DNA of 64,000 nucleotides from Psilocybe azurescens (taxonomy: Eukaryota > Basidiomycota > Agaricomycetes > Agaricales > Agrocybaceae). Below are positions 49,354 to 62,823 of this stretch, one piece after another; positions within the stretch are counted from its first letter, which is position 1, and each line of letters starts with the position of its first letter. The notes under the pieces are model-generated. The model was not told the origin of the DNA, did no database searches, and worked only from the letters and a program-made list of their open reading frames with translations. The position numbers and the translations under genes were made by a program. Location: positions 62,001 through 126,000 of the forward strand of contig JAJIRX010000885.1 of NCBI GenBank assembly GCA_023853785.1, given 5' to 3'.

Positions 49354-50316
49354 CTAAAAGCGACATAATCTGGTCAAAAGACAAGAAAGAAGGCAGGCCA
49401 AAGGAACACAACATACCACTCCGTCTGCCGAAGCCCAGAAATCCGGCCCTCCCTGTCTTATCGTCTCCCAATACTCTACGAGCGTAGTTGTAGAATTAAA
49501 TTCTTCTTGGACAACCACTCTTGTATCGCGCAGTATATTCATTTTATCGAGCGCATCCACAAAGTCCTCGTCGTTTGAAAGTAAAAGCAAAACTTTCAGA
49601 TTAAGATACTCGGCCAGGGCCTTCTCGAAAAATGGCAGGAGATGCAGGTGCACTGAATGCCACAGATGGCCGAAAGCTAGGTGTGTCAGCCGCGGTAACT
49701 CACGCAGGCCTTCCCAATCAATTGGAATCTGACAAACTACGGACGGCGGGCTGACGATTTCGAGATGTGATAGGTTGGGGAATACCGCGCCTGTAAACCG
49801 ATGCGGGCGAGGCAGGCCACCCCAGAACGAACAAAGCTTGATGGATATGCGCTCAACGCGTTGAGGAGATATGGCTTGGAAGATGTTTTCCTTGCTCCCG
49901 AGTCGATCCGCCCAGCAGACAACAGTGGTTGCACCTGAGCAGGCAGACAGAACCTGTCGAGCTTCATCGAAGTCGATTATGCTTGTTACATATATACGCT
50001 TGACGTTCTTTGCGAAGAAGCTTGCTGGTCTGGAGTAGAATGTTTTGAGGAAGAGTTGTACAGTGATGAGTGGGAGTTCTAGGACCACGGTTTCGTAGAT
50101 GATTGCTTCCATCCTAATATCAAGAACCTCATCAGCAAAAAATATCGAAGAAATGATTTCCACGACGTACCATTCTTGTACGTATCTCGAAAGTGTACAG
50201 AGCTTGAGAGCATGGCCTGGAAAGGCCCTGGCAGTCAACTCAAAAATCTCCCGCTCCAAATCGTATGGTAGAACAAGAGGAATCTTCTTTTCAAACATAG
50301 AGGTATGCGACTCCAT
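49354..50316 (-). CDS. F-box-like leucine-rich protein of agaric type
   Basis: The N-terminal IPLVLPYDLEREIFELTARAF is the start of a large Agaricomycete family with a degenerate F-box, in which the next part reads LKLCTLSRYVQEW. An intron at 50114-50170 (57 bp) joins QEW to MEAIIYETVV. The middle contains leucine-rich segments (FPNLSHLEIVSPP, LRELPRLTHLAFGHLW, LNLKVLLLLSN). The end is uncertain: a stop at 49354, or an intron starting with GTATGT (minus strand) near 49415 leading to a slightly longer tail. No function is established; such proteins may act in ubiquitin ligases. About 300 residues, near the usual size. Confidence 0.65.
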   Translation of the reverse strand: MESHTSMFEKKIPLVLPYDLEREIFELTARAFPGHALKLCTLSRYVQEWYVVEIISSIFFADEVLDIRMEAIIYETVVLELPLITVQLFLKTFYSRPASFFAKNVKRIYVTSIIDFDEARQVLSACSGATTVVCWADRLGSKENIFQAISPQRVERISIKLCSFWGGLPRPHRFTGAVFPNLSHLEIVSPPSVVCQIPIDWEGLRELPRLTHLAFGHLWHSVHLHLLPFFEKALAEYLNLKVLLLLSNDEDFVDALDKMNILRDTRVVVQEEFNSTTTLVEYWETIRQGGPDFWASADGVVCCVPLACLLSCLLTRLCRF

Positions 50317-51141
50317 GAAGGGGTGTGTGCTGGGACAGTGCGGTGCGGCGGTGTCTTTTATACGTACGTTTTACGAGATCTATCCCGACTTCCAGCGGAG
50401 AGTTTTGACCCGAGTCAAACGGGCCTGCAGGCACATCGTTCAACAATACGTACACTTGAGTGTTTCGGTAGCCCTAGTGCCGTCAGTCGATAATGATGAG
50501 TATCAAAATCGACAGCTGCTGCGCCGATGCATGCACTAGTATTTATGTATACTACTGTTCGGCGTGCAGTGATATCAGCGCTAGCGATGAAATCAGAAAC
50601 ATGAATGAGGCCGAGGAAAACATAGGTTGTGGAACAGGGGGAGTGTTGAGGATCCACCTATAAATCCGAACCTGTCGCGCCGAGCAGCGACAGTATTTCG
50701 GTCCAATCATGTGACTCGCAAGACGCGTCGCGTCTGGCCAAATCTTCGAGATATTCATAGACTTCATGTATAGTAAGTACAGTATGCCCCCGGGGTCCCG
50801 TTAGATCCTTCTCCCCAGTCCTTGAATAATGGATGTGAAATTGGGCACCAAACGTTCTATATTGAATGAGTTTGCAGTGAATTTTGCTATTTAGAAGTCA
50901 GGACTCCTGAAAGTTGGAGCAGAGTATATTTCCAGCAGGTAATGAGAGAGTATATGCTTTGAGACAACTGATCTGTATGAACTACTCTCAATGGTACCTG
51001 GCGTACACGTATGAAGCTCCCAGGAACCAAACGCGTCGCGCTCAGCGCTCAATCGTGCGAATATAGTCTCGTGACGTAAATCCGATTGAACTTGATTGCC
51101 AAAAGTGACTCGGTCATGCAGCAAAAACTTAAAAGAAGTGA
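50317..51141. other. divergent intergenic region, F-box-like gene / LysRS
   Basis: No gene recognised. It serves as promoter region for the two divergently transcribed neighbours. Confidence 0.6.
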
Positions 51142-53640
<2,499 letters not shown>

Positions 53641-54280
53641 AATCTCGCATATGTACTACCTGCACAATTAGAAGACGAGGCAGAAGAAGAAGAAAAGTAT
53701 CCAGTTTTATTTTATACATTAAAAAGAAGTTTGTCTTTTGCTGCTCTTTAACCCTGCTATGCTATCAATTTCGTGGTGCCTTACTTATGCTTGTATTCAA
53801 GTGGATTTACTTGCATGCGCGTCGAAGAACTGATATTGATTGGGACGTGGTAGAGGGATTAGTTGGACATTGATGACATATCTTCGAATTCTTACCTTGA
53901 AGCTGCATATGAAGTGAACCCCGAGGTCGAGATCGAAAATATTGTACTCCTGAAAGTCGACTTGGTAGGCGAGCTTCCACTTGTTTCTATTCTGTCGCAT
54001 TTACCATTTCATGCGCCACTGCCAACAATTACCAACCGGACGATTGGCAGCACTTACACATTGTAATTGTAAGTTGTCTATTTGTATGGCACTAACTAGC
54101 GTCGATGCCTGGCAGCTGTAGACAAGTCGATCGCTGTCCCAAAGGATCTTCGCCGAGATGTCCGACTGTGGGCTCTGAGATAGCACGCTCGATGAATTTT
54201 TTATATAAAAGGATGGAAAAATCTCGAAAAATAAGTAGGATCCCTTTCTTTCCTTTTCTTCCTTATTCGCGGAATAAAAA
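53641..54280. other. intergenic, LysRS to ferritin-like gene
   Basis: No coding sequence recognised. The 3' UTR of LysRS and the promoter of the ferritin-like gene lie here; a TATATAAAA stretch at about 54201 may be its TATA box. Confidence 0.55.
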
Positions 54281-55393
54281 ATGCGCCACGCCCTCATCTG
54301 CGTCGTCCTCACCGTTGTATCCTTCAGTCGGCTTGTCGCTTGCACGCCCTTGAAGCGAGCTGCTGCCGATGGTCTGTTCTTCATCTCAGTCCCGAACTCC
54401 CAAATACAATTTCATGAATGACGCTCAATATTTCGTTTTGTAGATGCTACTGTCCTTAATTATGCACTTACGCTCGAGCACCTGGAAAACGCGTTTTACA
54501 GCGGTGCCTTGGCCAAGTTCGACGAAGCCGCCTTTGCGCGTGCGGGTCTCCCGTCGTTTGCGCGTGGGCGGTTCGAGCAGATCGCAGCTCATGAACAGGC
54601 CCACGTCAAGCTTTTGGCTGGGGCGTTAGGGAGCTCGGCGACGCAGCCGTGTACATATAAGTTGTACGTTTATTCACATTGGAAATTTCGCGCATATATT
54701 CTTGGTTTTACTGAGTAGTAATCGGGTATGAATGAAATAGCCCTTACACCGACGTCAAATCATTCGCTGCGTTCAGTCAGCTGCTGGAAGGCGTCGGTCA
54801 GTACACTTTTTCGTCATTGACGCTTCAAATTTGTGAATGTATGCTAAAATTTACATCCATACAGGCGTGTCAGCGTACATCGGAGCCGCTCAGGCAATTG
54901 CCAACAAAGACTACCTCACTGTAGCAGCCAGCATCCTGTCCACCGAGGCACGGCACGCCAGCTGGGTCGCAGCCGCCGTGAACAAATTTAGCGGCTGGAG
55001 CGGCGCGTTTGACGTACCCCTCGACTTCAACCAAGTCTATAGCATTGCCGCGACCGTGATCACCGCTTGTCCTTCGACAAACCCTGCTCTTCCCGTCCGC
55101 GCGTTCCCCACCCTCACCTTGACCAACCCGACGCCCGGCAAAACGCTCAGGTCAAAGTGCAGCAGCATACATCCACTGCATCGAGTGACCCTACGTATAT
55201 CGTATTTTTAACGGGCTTCGATAAGATCTTTGTGCCAGTCCAGAACGGGAAAGTGGTTGTGCCCGCGGGCCTTTCGGGGCAGGTGTACGCTGTTGCGACG
55301 AATAGCGGGACGGACGCAAGCGATAATAGCATCCTCGCCGGACCAGCTACTCTTCAATTCGAAAGAGACTCAAATGGAAATTTGATCAACTAG
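54281..55393 (+). CDS. secreted ferritin-like domain protein (Rds1/desiccation-related type)
   Basis: The start ATG at 54281 follows a TATATAAAA box and opens a signal peptide (ALICVVLTVVSFSRLVACTP). The ferritin-like four-helix part has TVLNYALTLEHLENAFYSGA, RFEQIAAHEQAHVKLLAGAL and LSTEARHASWVAAAVN, with the Glu and His residues expected of such helices. The C-terminal domain contains SDPTYIVFLTGFDKIFVPV and ends NGNLIN with TAG at 55391-55393. Short introns split it into four exons. The frame changes near 55138, where AAAA should be AAAAA; the truncated paralogue at 60203-60647 has five A at the same point, which supports a one-base loss here. Relatives are stress- or nutrient-induced extracellular proteins; metal binding is not proven. 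Confidence 0.87.
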
Positions 55394-56900
55394 AAAACAC
55401 GCAGGTCCTCCTTCGGCTACTTATTCGGATTTTGCACGTGTCGGAAATTGTTGAGCTCGTTCTTTTTAGCTTGAACTTTCTTCAGTCCTTTGCTTGCTAC
55501 GGTCGTCTACCCAATGTTAGCCATTGCAATTGATACTTATAGGCCACCTTACACAACGTTTAACTTTATGATAATAACTCTTCTTATCGAATTCCCTTGT
55601 TGCAGTGGGACGACAGCTTCAAAATCGAAGTCGAATGATCCAGCAGTATTTATGTCCCAGTAGCGCTTAGCCCTTATCAACGAATCGAAGAGTCGATCAG
55701 CTTGCAAGCTCTGGCAATACTTTTAGATATTCTAAGTCCGACAGAAGAAGTCTGTTATGCAGATCGCTTTGATGCATGTCAGGTCACCAAGTGCCAAGTG
55801 ACCCGGCATCGAGAGTCGTATTTGTGTGGCGCACTTCCTTTTCGAGGTTCAGTCTCTCTACCTACTAGTTTAATCGTCACAATAATAGATTCAGTACTGA
55901 TATACATGAACGTAGGTACTATACTGCAATACTATGCGTAAAATGTGCGACTAAAACTTTTTAATGATGAAATATGTGGATGTCCGTCTTTGACTTCCTG
56001 CGCTATATTAGAAACGACCCGGACACCTTCAAAGACAAGACGATTTCGGAGAGCATATTACGTTGTCCATGTTTGCTTTCTACCTCCACACAACACCCAT
56101 GAATCAGACGCTCATGTTCGTCAATTCCGCTTCCTTCTCCACAATGGCGGAAGGAGGGAAGAGCCTCCTGGGATGGAATATATTGAGAGAATAGATGGCC
56201 AGGATTATCATGGCACCATCCAGAACATCTGTATCGTGACCGAGTTAGCTGTTCTACTCCAAGCGACCGAGATAGCTGAGGTGCACGCACTGAAATAGAC
56301 CTGGGTCTGGATGATCCTCCCATCCCAACCATCCGCAAGTTTGGCAACCCGGTAAATTGAACTGTCATACATGTCGTAGATCAGACAATATCACTCAAGT
56401 CGTCAGAGGACTGTGTTTTGTACCGGATGAAGAAGAAAATGACGCTAAAAATGGTGTAGGACATCAATTTGATATTTGGAGTCATTCCTCCATCATGGAC
56501 CCCGCCCACAGGTAAGCTGCCGTACGTCTGGGTCCTGCCTTCAAAGGGACGGCGTTTGATGTATCGATAATAGAACTCGGCGCCACAAATGGAATAGACT
56601 ATGATTATGACTGGTTTTGTGATGGATAATTAATGACGGTTCTCTTTAGTTGAATTGACCTAGGGACGACTCACGCAACTGGAGTATTATACCAACGAGC
56701 ATGACGTGTGAGCCCTGTATACAATATTGCCGTCAGTTAGGAGTTATTTGATTGACGAGACAGTACGAGGACTTACCGTGTTAGAACCTTCGTTAGTGTC
56801 TGCAGATGCAGCCATTCCTCCTCCTATTGCTTGTATGACAAGAGTGACGACATCCTATATCAGTACAGCGTCAGTTGACCAGTCGAATATATGGATGAGT
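54945..56900. repeat. segmental tandem duplication, copy A
   Basis: This segment matches 60203-62171 in the same orientation. It runs from the ferritin-like exon (GAGGCACG) through the shared spacer to within the RTA1 coding region (ATGGATGAGT). Similarity is high by eye, with scattered substitutions and small indels, and ends abruptly at both borders. Confidence 0.92.
56104..56900 (-). pseudogene. truncated RTA1-like gene (copy A)
   Basis: On the minus strand it encodes the same C-terminal RTA1 part as 61385-62171: the VIIVYS-type helix, RRPFEGRTQT, the DSSIYRVAELADGW equivalent and DVLDGAMI-like sequence near 56220. The N-terminal exons are missing, because the duplication ends at 56900. 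The last coding segment also differs by an indel near 56165 that changes the C-terminal frame. It cannot give a complete RTA1 protein. Confidence 0.85.
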
Positions 56901-58209
56901 TGCTTCTTCGTTTCTTTATTGATAATCGTCTGTAATGGATGACCTGGGGAGATCGGAATTATAACAGGCTAAGTCACTAGAAAGTGCGCTGGGGGCATTG
57001 TAATATGATAGAGACAAATATTTTTACAATACTCCAAACACTATATAGTTATTCTGCAAGACGTTCATTCTTTCCACGAATAATGAAGACAGCAAGGGAC
57101 GATGATAAGTAACGATTGTATCGCGATCAAGTACTATTAATAGCTATGTCACGAGCTGTGACAAGTGCCTCATGGCAAGCGAGCATCATCCCACGACCTA
57201 ATGACCTGATTGCACGGAATCCTGTGAATCCTTGGTTGTAGTCATATTTAGATTAATGCGCCTTCATAGCCTCACCTTCCACCCGTCGAACGATTGACAA
57301 ATGTTTCACGACCTCGATGCATCGTTCTTTTCCAGACTCCCAGGACACATTCAGCTATGATTGTAGTTTCCTGCGTAAAAAATAGTGGCTCGCTCATTCA
57401 TATCAACAATTGCCCATTCTATAACATTCCCCGGCGACTCAACAGTCGAATTTCTCGCTCTGTTCGACCGCTCGAAGCACCAATGACAATTTTTGAGTCA
57501 TGCTACTCGTCGGCATTCGGATTGGATTGTCAGGGATCTTCTGGCAGAGGTAGGCTGGTACTGGAGGGTGGGGGTGTTGGGGTTCCATGTGGTGAGAATT
57601 AGGTTCGTCTTTCGCCTAAGTACCTCTCACTGTCATTTCTTTCACAGTACAGCCCCTCTTCAAATGTCTATCTGCCCTCTTTTCGCCTTTTTTATGCAGT
57701 CAAATATCCATTTTCACAATAGTTCAGGCGCAGATGCGCAGTGCGACATGTGGGGACTACAGTACTTTGTTTCATATCTATCATGTTGACTTCAGGTATT
57801 CCCAATTGAAGAGTATGTTTGTCAATGTACTGTTAATGCAAGCTTTTTCTGACCTGATCTCGGAGTATAGCCTGTTCTTTTCTTTCACCTTGCACATGAT
57901 GGCACTATTCTCGTTCTCTGGCGTCGAAATCGTCTTCTTTGGTTTACCCTCTCGCTTGTGGACCTCTCTTGCGCTGTGAACCTCTCTCATGAGGGTGAGC
58001 TCTCCCACCTTGTCGACCGCTCCTACCCCATTGGATACATGCTTTTTTTGGTGGGATCATAGCATGGGATTTCCTGGATGACGTTGCATCCCTCACGTGC
58101 CATCAGTTGACTGTGTTGGCTGTGCGGCACCGGATCTGTGGCTGTTATACCCACCTCCGAATCCCTTTTATAGGGGCATTCCCAACTATCAACACTTCCA
58201 TCCTCCGCC
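56901..58209. other. spacer inside the duplication, unique sequence
   Basis: No gene recognised in this 1.3 kb. It begins right at the right border of copy A and leads to the gene at 58210. Open frames at 57294-57979 have no family resemblance. Confidence 0.5.
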
Positions 58210-59196
58210 ATGGAAAACTATGAGCAAAACCATGCTCAAATGCCTTCCAGATCTTCACAAATCGTGTACAATACTATTATATTGGGCGACGCTCACTTCT
58301 ATGGTTTCAATGCACCTCAGACCACACACCATGCTCACTTCTATGGTCGCAATGCACCTCAGACCACACACCACGCTCACTTCGATGGTTGCAATGCACC
58401 TCAGATCGCACACCGAATGACACTCGCCTCAACCCCACAATCACAAGGGCAAAGCTTCTCTTCGCGTGCAGGGAACACTAGAGGAGACCAACCAAGTAAT
58501 AGCCGCATTCTGTCTCTATGCGGAACTTCACTTTTATTAATTGCCCTATTAGCATCCGGTGTACAGGCAGAGGATGTGTATGACCAGTACAAAGAGCACA
58601 CAGCTCACGTCGGTACGCCTGATTACTAGAATAGGACTCTTCCTTGGCTCATCCTATGGACAGTGCCGTCCCTATCCTCCGGTATTGATGCCTACAGAAG
58701 CCCCAGCACAGATACTACTCCCTCGTCTCCCTTTGTTCGCACTGAAAGGACCGGAAATTCAGCGAGTGTCAGACCCTCCATGTCTCACGCTACCACTCAA
58801 ACACCTGAGTCCCTCGATTCAAAAGGACGAGGCGACAACACCCCTGGTATGTCCTCGTGGCTATCATTTGGCTAAGAGTTTTAAATCAGGACAGGATTCG
58901 AGCCCGCCATTGCAGCAGACACTGCGCATAGTACGTCGCCGGTGGGATTCCCTAGGCCACCCTCATATATGATAGCGCCTCCCAGCGAATTCATAGACCA
59001 CGACTGGAAGCTGGTGCCAGGTCCCGTTTCGAGGTTGTCGCAGCTTCCTTCTCCTTCCGATGATAATACAGCATGTGTACATGTGAGAAACGAAGATGAA
59101 GTGGATACTGCAGGCGAGGATAATCTAGATCGTCGTAGACGCAAGCGACCGCTGTGGAAGAGGGTCTTCTCTAAACTTGGTGCCTTGTTTAGGTGA
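58210..59196 (+). CDS. hypothetical single-pass membrane protein with 14-residue repeats
   Basis: Exons 58210-58612, 58664-58846 and 58895-59196 (GT-AG introns of 51 and 48 bp) give an uninterrupted 295-aa frame. The N-terminal third has three tandem 14-residue units of the type AHFYG(F/R)NAPQTTHH. One hydrophobic segment, LCGTSLLLIALLASGVQA (58525-58575), follows. The rest is Ser/Thr/Pro-rich and low in complexity, then PRPPSYMIAPPSEF, an acidic stretch and a strongly basic amphipathic tail (RRRRKRPLWKRVFSKL). I do not recognise a family. The gene lies wholly in the 3.3-kb sequence between the two duplication copies. The start could be further upstream, since proline-rich open sequence precedes it in another frame. 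Confidence 0.6.
58291..58416 (+). repeat. 42-bp tandem repeat, three units
   Basis: Units begin at 58291, 58333 and 58375 with GCTCACTTC(T/G)ATGGT. Each is 42 bp, exactly 14 codons, so the frame is kept. The units differ by a few substitutions. Confidence 0.92.
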
Positions 59197-59401
59197 CTGC
59201 GGCACGCTCGCCTTCGAAATTTCGAATTTGATCATCTTGAATATTAAGTCAATATTTTTGTATGCACTATACCTCGACTATTATGTTTTCCTGTATTGGC
59301 ATGAATATCTCATTTCTTCGATTTCCTTCAGAACGTCTCGCCCATTGCGAGCAAAGTTCGCTGGACCTGGTATGCGAAACTCGAACTCCCGAACCTCGAA
59401 C

Positions 59402-60138
59402 CAGTGTTGGCATAGTCGGCGACTTAGTCGTATTAGCCATTCACTTAGTTGACATAGTCGGAAATCCGACTAGACCTGACTATCCGCATTGATGGCTTCC
59501 TGAAAAGGTATTATGAGGTCATAGATATGATATTTCCAGCACTCACGCACGCATCTCTCAGTAATTGATTTCACGATTGATCAGTTTGGGTCAGATTGAG
59601 TGCATACTTACTGACTAGGATTTCAGTAGTATTAGCTCCTTTGATTTAATGTTTCATAAGGATAGAGTTACTATTCACCGAGAAATGTCATAATGAGTTT
59701 GGAACAGGTAAGTTGTAGATAGTCATTAAACCCTTAACATTCACTAGTCTGCGCTAGGTCGAGTAGATATGGTTTTAATTTGTAAATACACTGTCAATAC
59801 AATCCTCGAGATCATAATCTATGTCTTCCGCCTCACCCACTGCATGCAAATCAAGCAAATAATAAAAGTTCATTTCGTCCTCTAGACTTTTAATCACACT
59901 TCATTGTGCAGTTGTAACCCAGATATTGTTGTTGAAATCAAATAGATCGGTAATTATGGACACATCTTTCTAAACAAGCTGTATTGTGCCACAGGCGCAC
60001 GCACTCGCTTATCTCACGTGACAATAGTCGTCGACTATTTTCTATTTTTGATTCGGCTAACCGACTTAGTCGGAATAGTCATGTATACAATAGTCGAGAC
60101 CCGACTATCGACTACAGTCGCCGACTATGCCAACACTG
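59402..60138. mobile_element. non-autonomous hAT element (737 bp) with perfect TSD
   Basis: Terminal inverted repeats start CAGTGTTGGCATAGTCGG at the left and end with its reverse complement at the right (identical for 22 bp). The 8-bp target duplication CCTCGAAC lies at 59394-59401 and 60139-60146 with no mismatch. Subterminal regions are full of TAGTCG/CGACTA motifs, as expected for transposase binding sites. There is no transposase frame inside. The terminal consensus CAGTGTTGGCA and the 8-bp TSD are hallmarks of the hAT superfamily. Confidence 0.95.
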
Positions 60139-60202
60139 CCTCGAACCGCAAACTTGTTTGCTTTGGGCGATGTAGCACAGTAGCGGCCAAACAAACAAAC
60201 GT

Positions 60203-60647
60203 GAGGCACGCACACTGAGTCGCAGTTGCCGTGAACAAACTCGGCGGCTGGAGCGGCACATTCGACGTACCCATCGACTTCAACCAAGTCTATAGCATCG
60301 TTGCAACCGTAATCACCTCTTGTCCTTCCACAAACCCTGTTCTTCCCGTCCCGTCCGCGCGTTCCCCACTCTCACATTGATCAACGCGACGCCCGGCAAA
60401 AATGCTTAGGTCAAAGTGCAGCAGCATACATCCACCGCGTGGAGTGACCTTACGTATATCATGTTTTTGACGGGCTTCAATAAGATCTGTGCCAGTCCGG
60501 AACGAGAAATTTGTGCCCGTGGGCCTTTCGGGGTAGGTGTACGCTGTTGCAACGAACAGCGAGACGGCCACAAGTGACAATAGCATCCTCGCCGGACCAG
60601 CTATTCTTCAATTCGAAAGGGACTCGAATAGAAGTTCGATCAACTAA
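60203..60647 (+). pseudogene. truncated ferritin-like gene (copy B)
   Basis: It matches the last exon of the gene at 54281-55393 (from about codon AVNKFSGWSG to the final ATCAAC codons) but lacks the signal peptide and most of the ferritin helices. It has an in-frame TAG where copy A has CAG (near 60405) and further small indels near 60345 and 60490. It ends with TAA at 60645-60647. It is a relic of the tandem duplication. Confidence 0.88.
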
Positions 60648-62171
60648 AAATATGCAGGTCTTAAGTTACTTATTCGACTTTGGCACGTCTCATGGTGAAA
60701 TTGTTGAGCTCATTCTTTTCCGCTTGAACTTTCCCTTGTCTTCTTCAGTCTTTTGCTTTGCTTACTATGGTTGCCTACCTAATGTTAGCCATTGTAATTG
60801 ATACTTATAGGCTATCTACCCAATGTTTAAATCACTTTTCTCATCGAATTCCCTTGTTGCAGTGGCACGACAGTTTCAAAGTCGAAGTCGAATAATCCAG
60901 CAGTATTTATGTCTGAGAAGCCCTCATCGACGGATCGAAGAAGCGATACGCATTTCAATCAGCTCCTAAGTTCTCGCAATATTTTTTGATACTCTAAATC
61001 TGACAGAAGTCCGTTATGCAGATCGCTCTGGTGCAAGTCAAGGGACCAAGTGCCAAGTGACATCAAGAGCCGTATTTGTGTGGCTCACTTCCTTTTTCGA
61101 AGTTCGGTCTCTCTCTAGCTACTAGTTTAAATAATCGTCACAATAATAGATTCAGTACTGATATACATGAACGTAGGTACTATACTGCAATGCTATGCGT
61201 AACATGTGCGACTAAAACTTTTTTTAATGATGAAATGTGTGGATGCCCCGTCTTTGACTTCCTGCGCTATATTAGAAACGACCCGGACACCTTCAAAGAC
61301 AAGACGACTTCGGAGAGCATATTACGTTGTCCATGTTTGCTTTCTCCCTCCACACAACACCCCTGAATCAGACGCTCATGTTCGTCAATTCCGCTTCCTT
61401 CTCCACAATGGCGGAAGGAGGAAGGAGCCTCCGGGATGGAATATATTGAGAGAATAGATGGCCAGGATTATCATGGCACCATCCAGAACATCTGTATCGT
61501 GACCGAGTTAGATCTTCTACTCCAAACGACCGAGATATCTGAGGTGCACGCACTGAAATAGACCTGGGTCTGAATGATCCTCCCATTCCAACCATCCGCA
61601 AGCTCGGCAACTCGGTAAATTGAACTGTCATACATGTCGAAGATCAGACAATATCACTCAAGTCGTCAGAGAACTGTGTTTTGTACCGGATGAAGAAGAA
61701 AATGACGCTGAAAAAGAGGGTGTAGGACATCAATTTGATATTTGGAGTCAGTCTTCCATCATGGGTCCCGCCCACAGGTAAGTTGCCGTAAGTTTGGGTC
61801 CTGCCTTCAAAGGGACGGCGTTTGATGTATCGATAATAGAACTCGGCGCCGCAAATGGAATAGACAATGATTATGACTGGTTTTGTAATGTATAGTTAAT
61901 GACTGTTCTCTTTAGTTGAGTTGAATTGAAGCAGGGACGACTCACGCAGCTGGAGTATTATACCGACGAGCATGACGTGTGAGCCCTGTATACAATATTG
62001 CTGTTGTTTAGGAGTGCTTTGATTGAGGAGACAGTACGAGGACTTACAGTGTTAGAACCTGCGTTAGTGTTGGCAGATGCAGCCATTCCTCCTCCTATTG
62101 CTTGTATGACAAGAGTGACGACATCCTATATCAGTACAGCGTCAGTTGACCAGTCGAATATATGGATGAGT
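60203..62171. repeat. segmental tandem duplication, copy B
   Basis: This is the direct counterpart of 54945-56900. It begins at GAGGCACG inside the ferritin-like sequence and ends at ATGGATGAGT inside the RTA1 gene. The hAT element ends about 60 bp before its left border. Confidence 0.92.
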
Positions 62172-62823
62172 AGGACCATAACTTACACTTGTACAAAACA
62201 AGATGGTATCTGCGTAAGTGAAGTTAAAGACAAATTTCTACAAAGTTTTGGGAATACTTACACCGCTTAGGAGTAATGCGACTATAGTCTGGCCCTAGAG
62301 TCCTAATAATCCTTCCAAGAATGACGAAATTTGCTGCCAAAAGGAAGGTTGGAGCGATAATCGTGCAAGTGATTCTGCGTAAAGATTAGATTTGGCTGGA
62401 TTCTAGTGCAGAGAAATTCAAAGCAACTTACTGCATTTGAAATGGACTATCTAAGAAAGGATTGTAAGAAGACCAAAGACGTCCGGACCATCCTACGATT
62501 TCGGTAATTCCACAAAAGCAGGCTGTCCACAGGAGCCACCACATGCGGTATCGTGATGCCTGGAAAGCATGGAGCACTAGACAATCACGGAATGAATTGA
62601 GGGTATGAGAATGAAATGAGAAAGAGAAGGCGACATACGAGTGGAGGTGGCGAAGAGCAAGATAAAGATGATCGCAGTTGCACGAGAGGGGACGTAGCCG
62701 TAAGGGTTATCCTGTACGTCGGCGCCTGCAAATAATGTCAATGGAACAAGCAGTAGTTAATATGCAAAGGCATTTGTATGTAGAGAAGCTTGGGCGCTTA
62801 CCGGATCCATTATCACTTGACAT
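61385..62823 (-). CDS. RTA1-like multi-pass membrane protein
   Basis: RTA1-family proteins (Rta1, Rsb1 and relatives) have seven membrane helices and are linked to lipid/sphingoid-base export and drug tolerance. The first exon, from 62823, gives MSSDNGSG, followed by ADVQDNPYGYVPSRATAIIF. Next come RYRMWWLLWTACFCGITEIVGW, ITCTIIAPTFLLAANFVILG, IIRTLGPDYSRITP, GSHVMLVGIILQL, IKLMSYTLFFSVIFFFIR and IYRVAELADGWNGRIIQTQV. The last exon is DVLDGAMIILAIYSLNIFHPGG, stop TGA at 61385-61387. At least six short introns. The IYRVAELADGW segment is the family signature. It is tail to tail with the ferritin-like relic. Only copy B has the N-terminal exons. Confidence 0.9.

Noticed and set aside
58097..58420. 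Alternative plus-strand frame over the 42-bp repeat
   Set aside because: It is the repeat read in another phase; the other frame gives a clean 295-aa spliced model.
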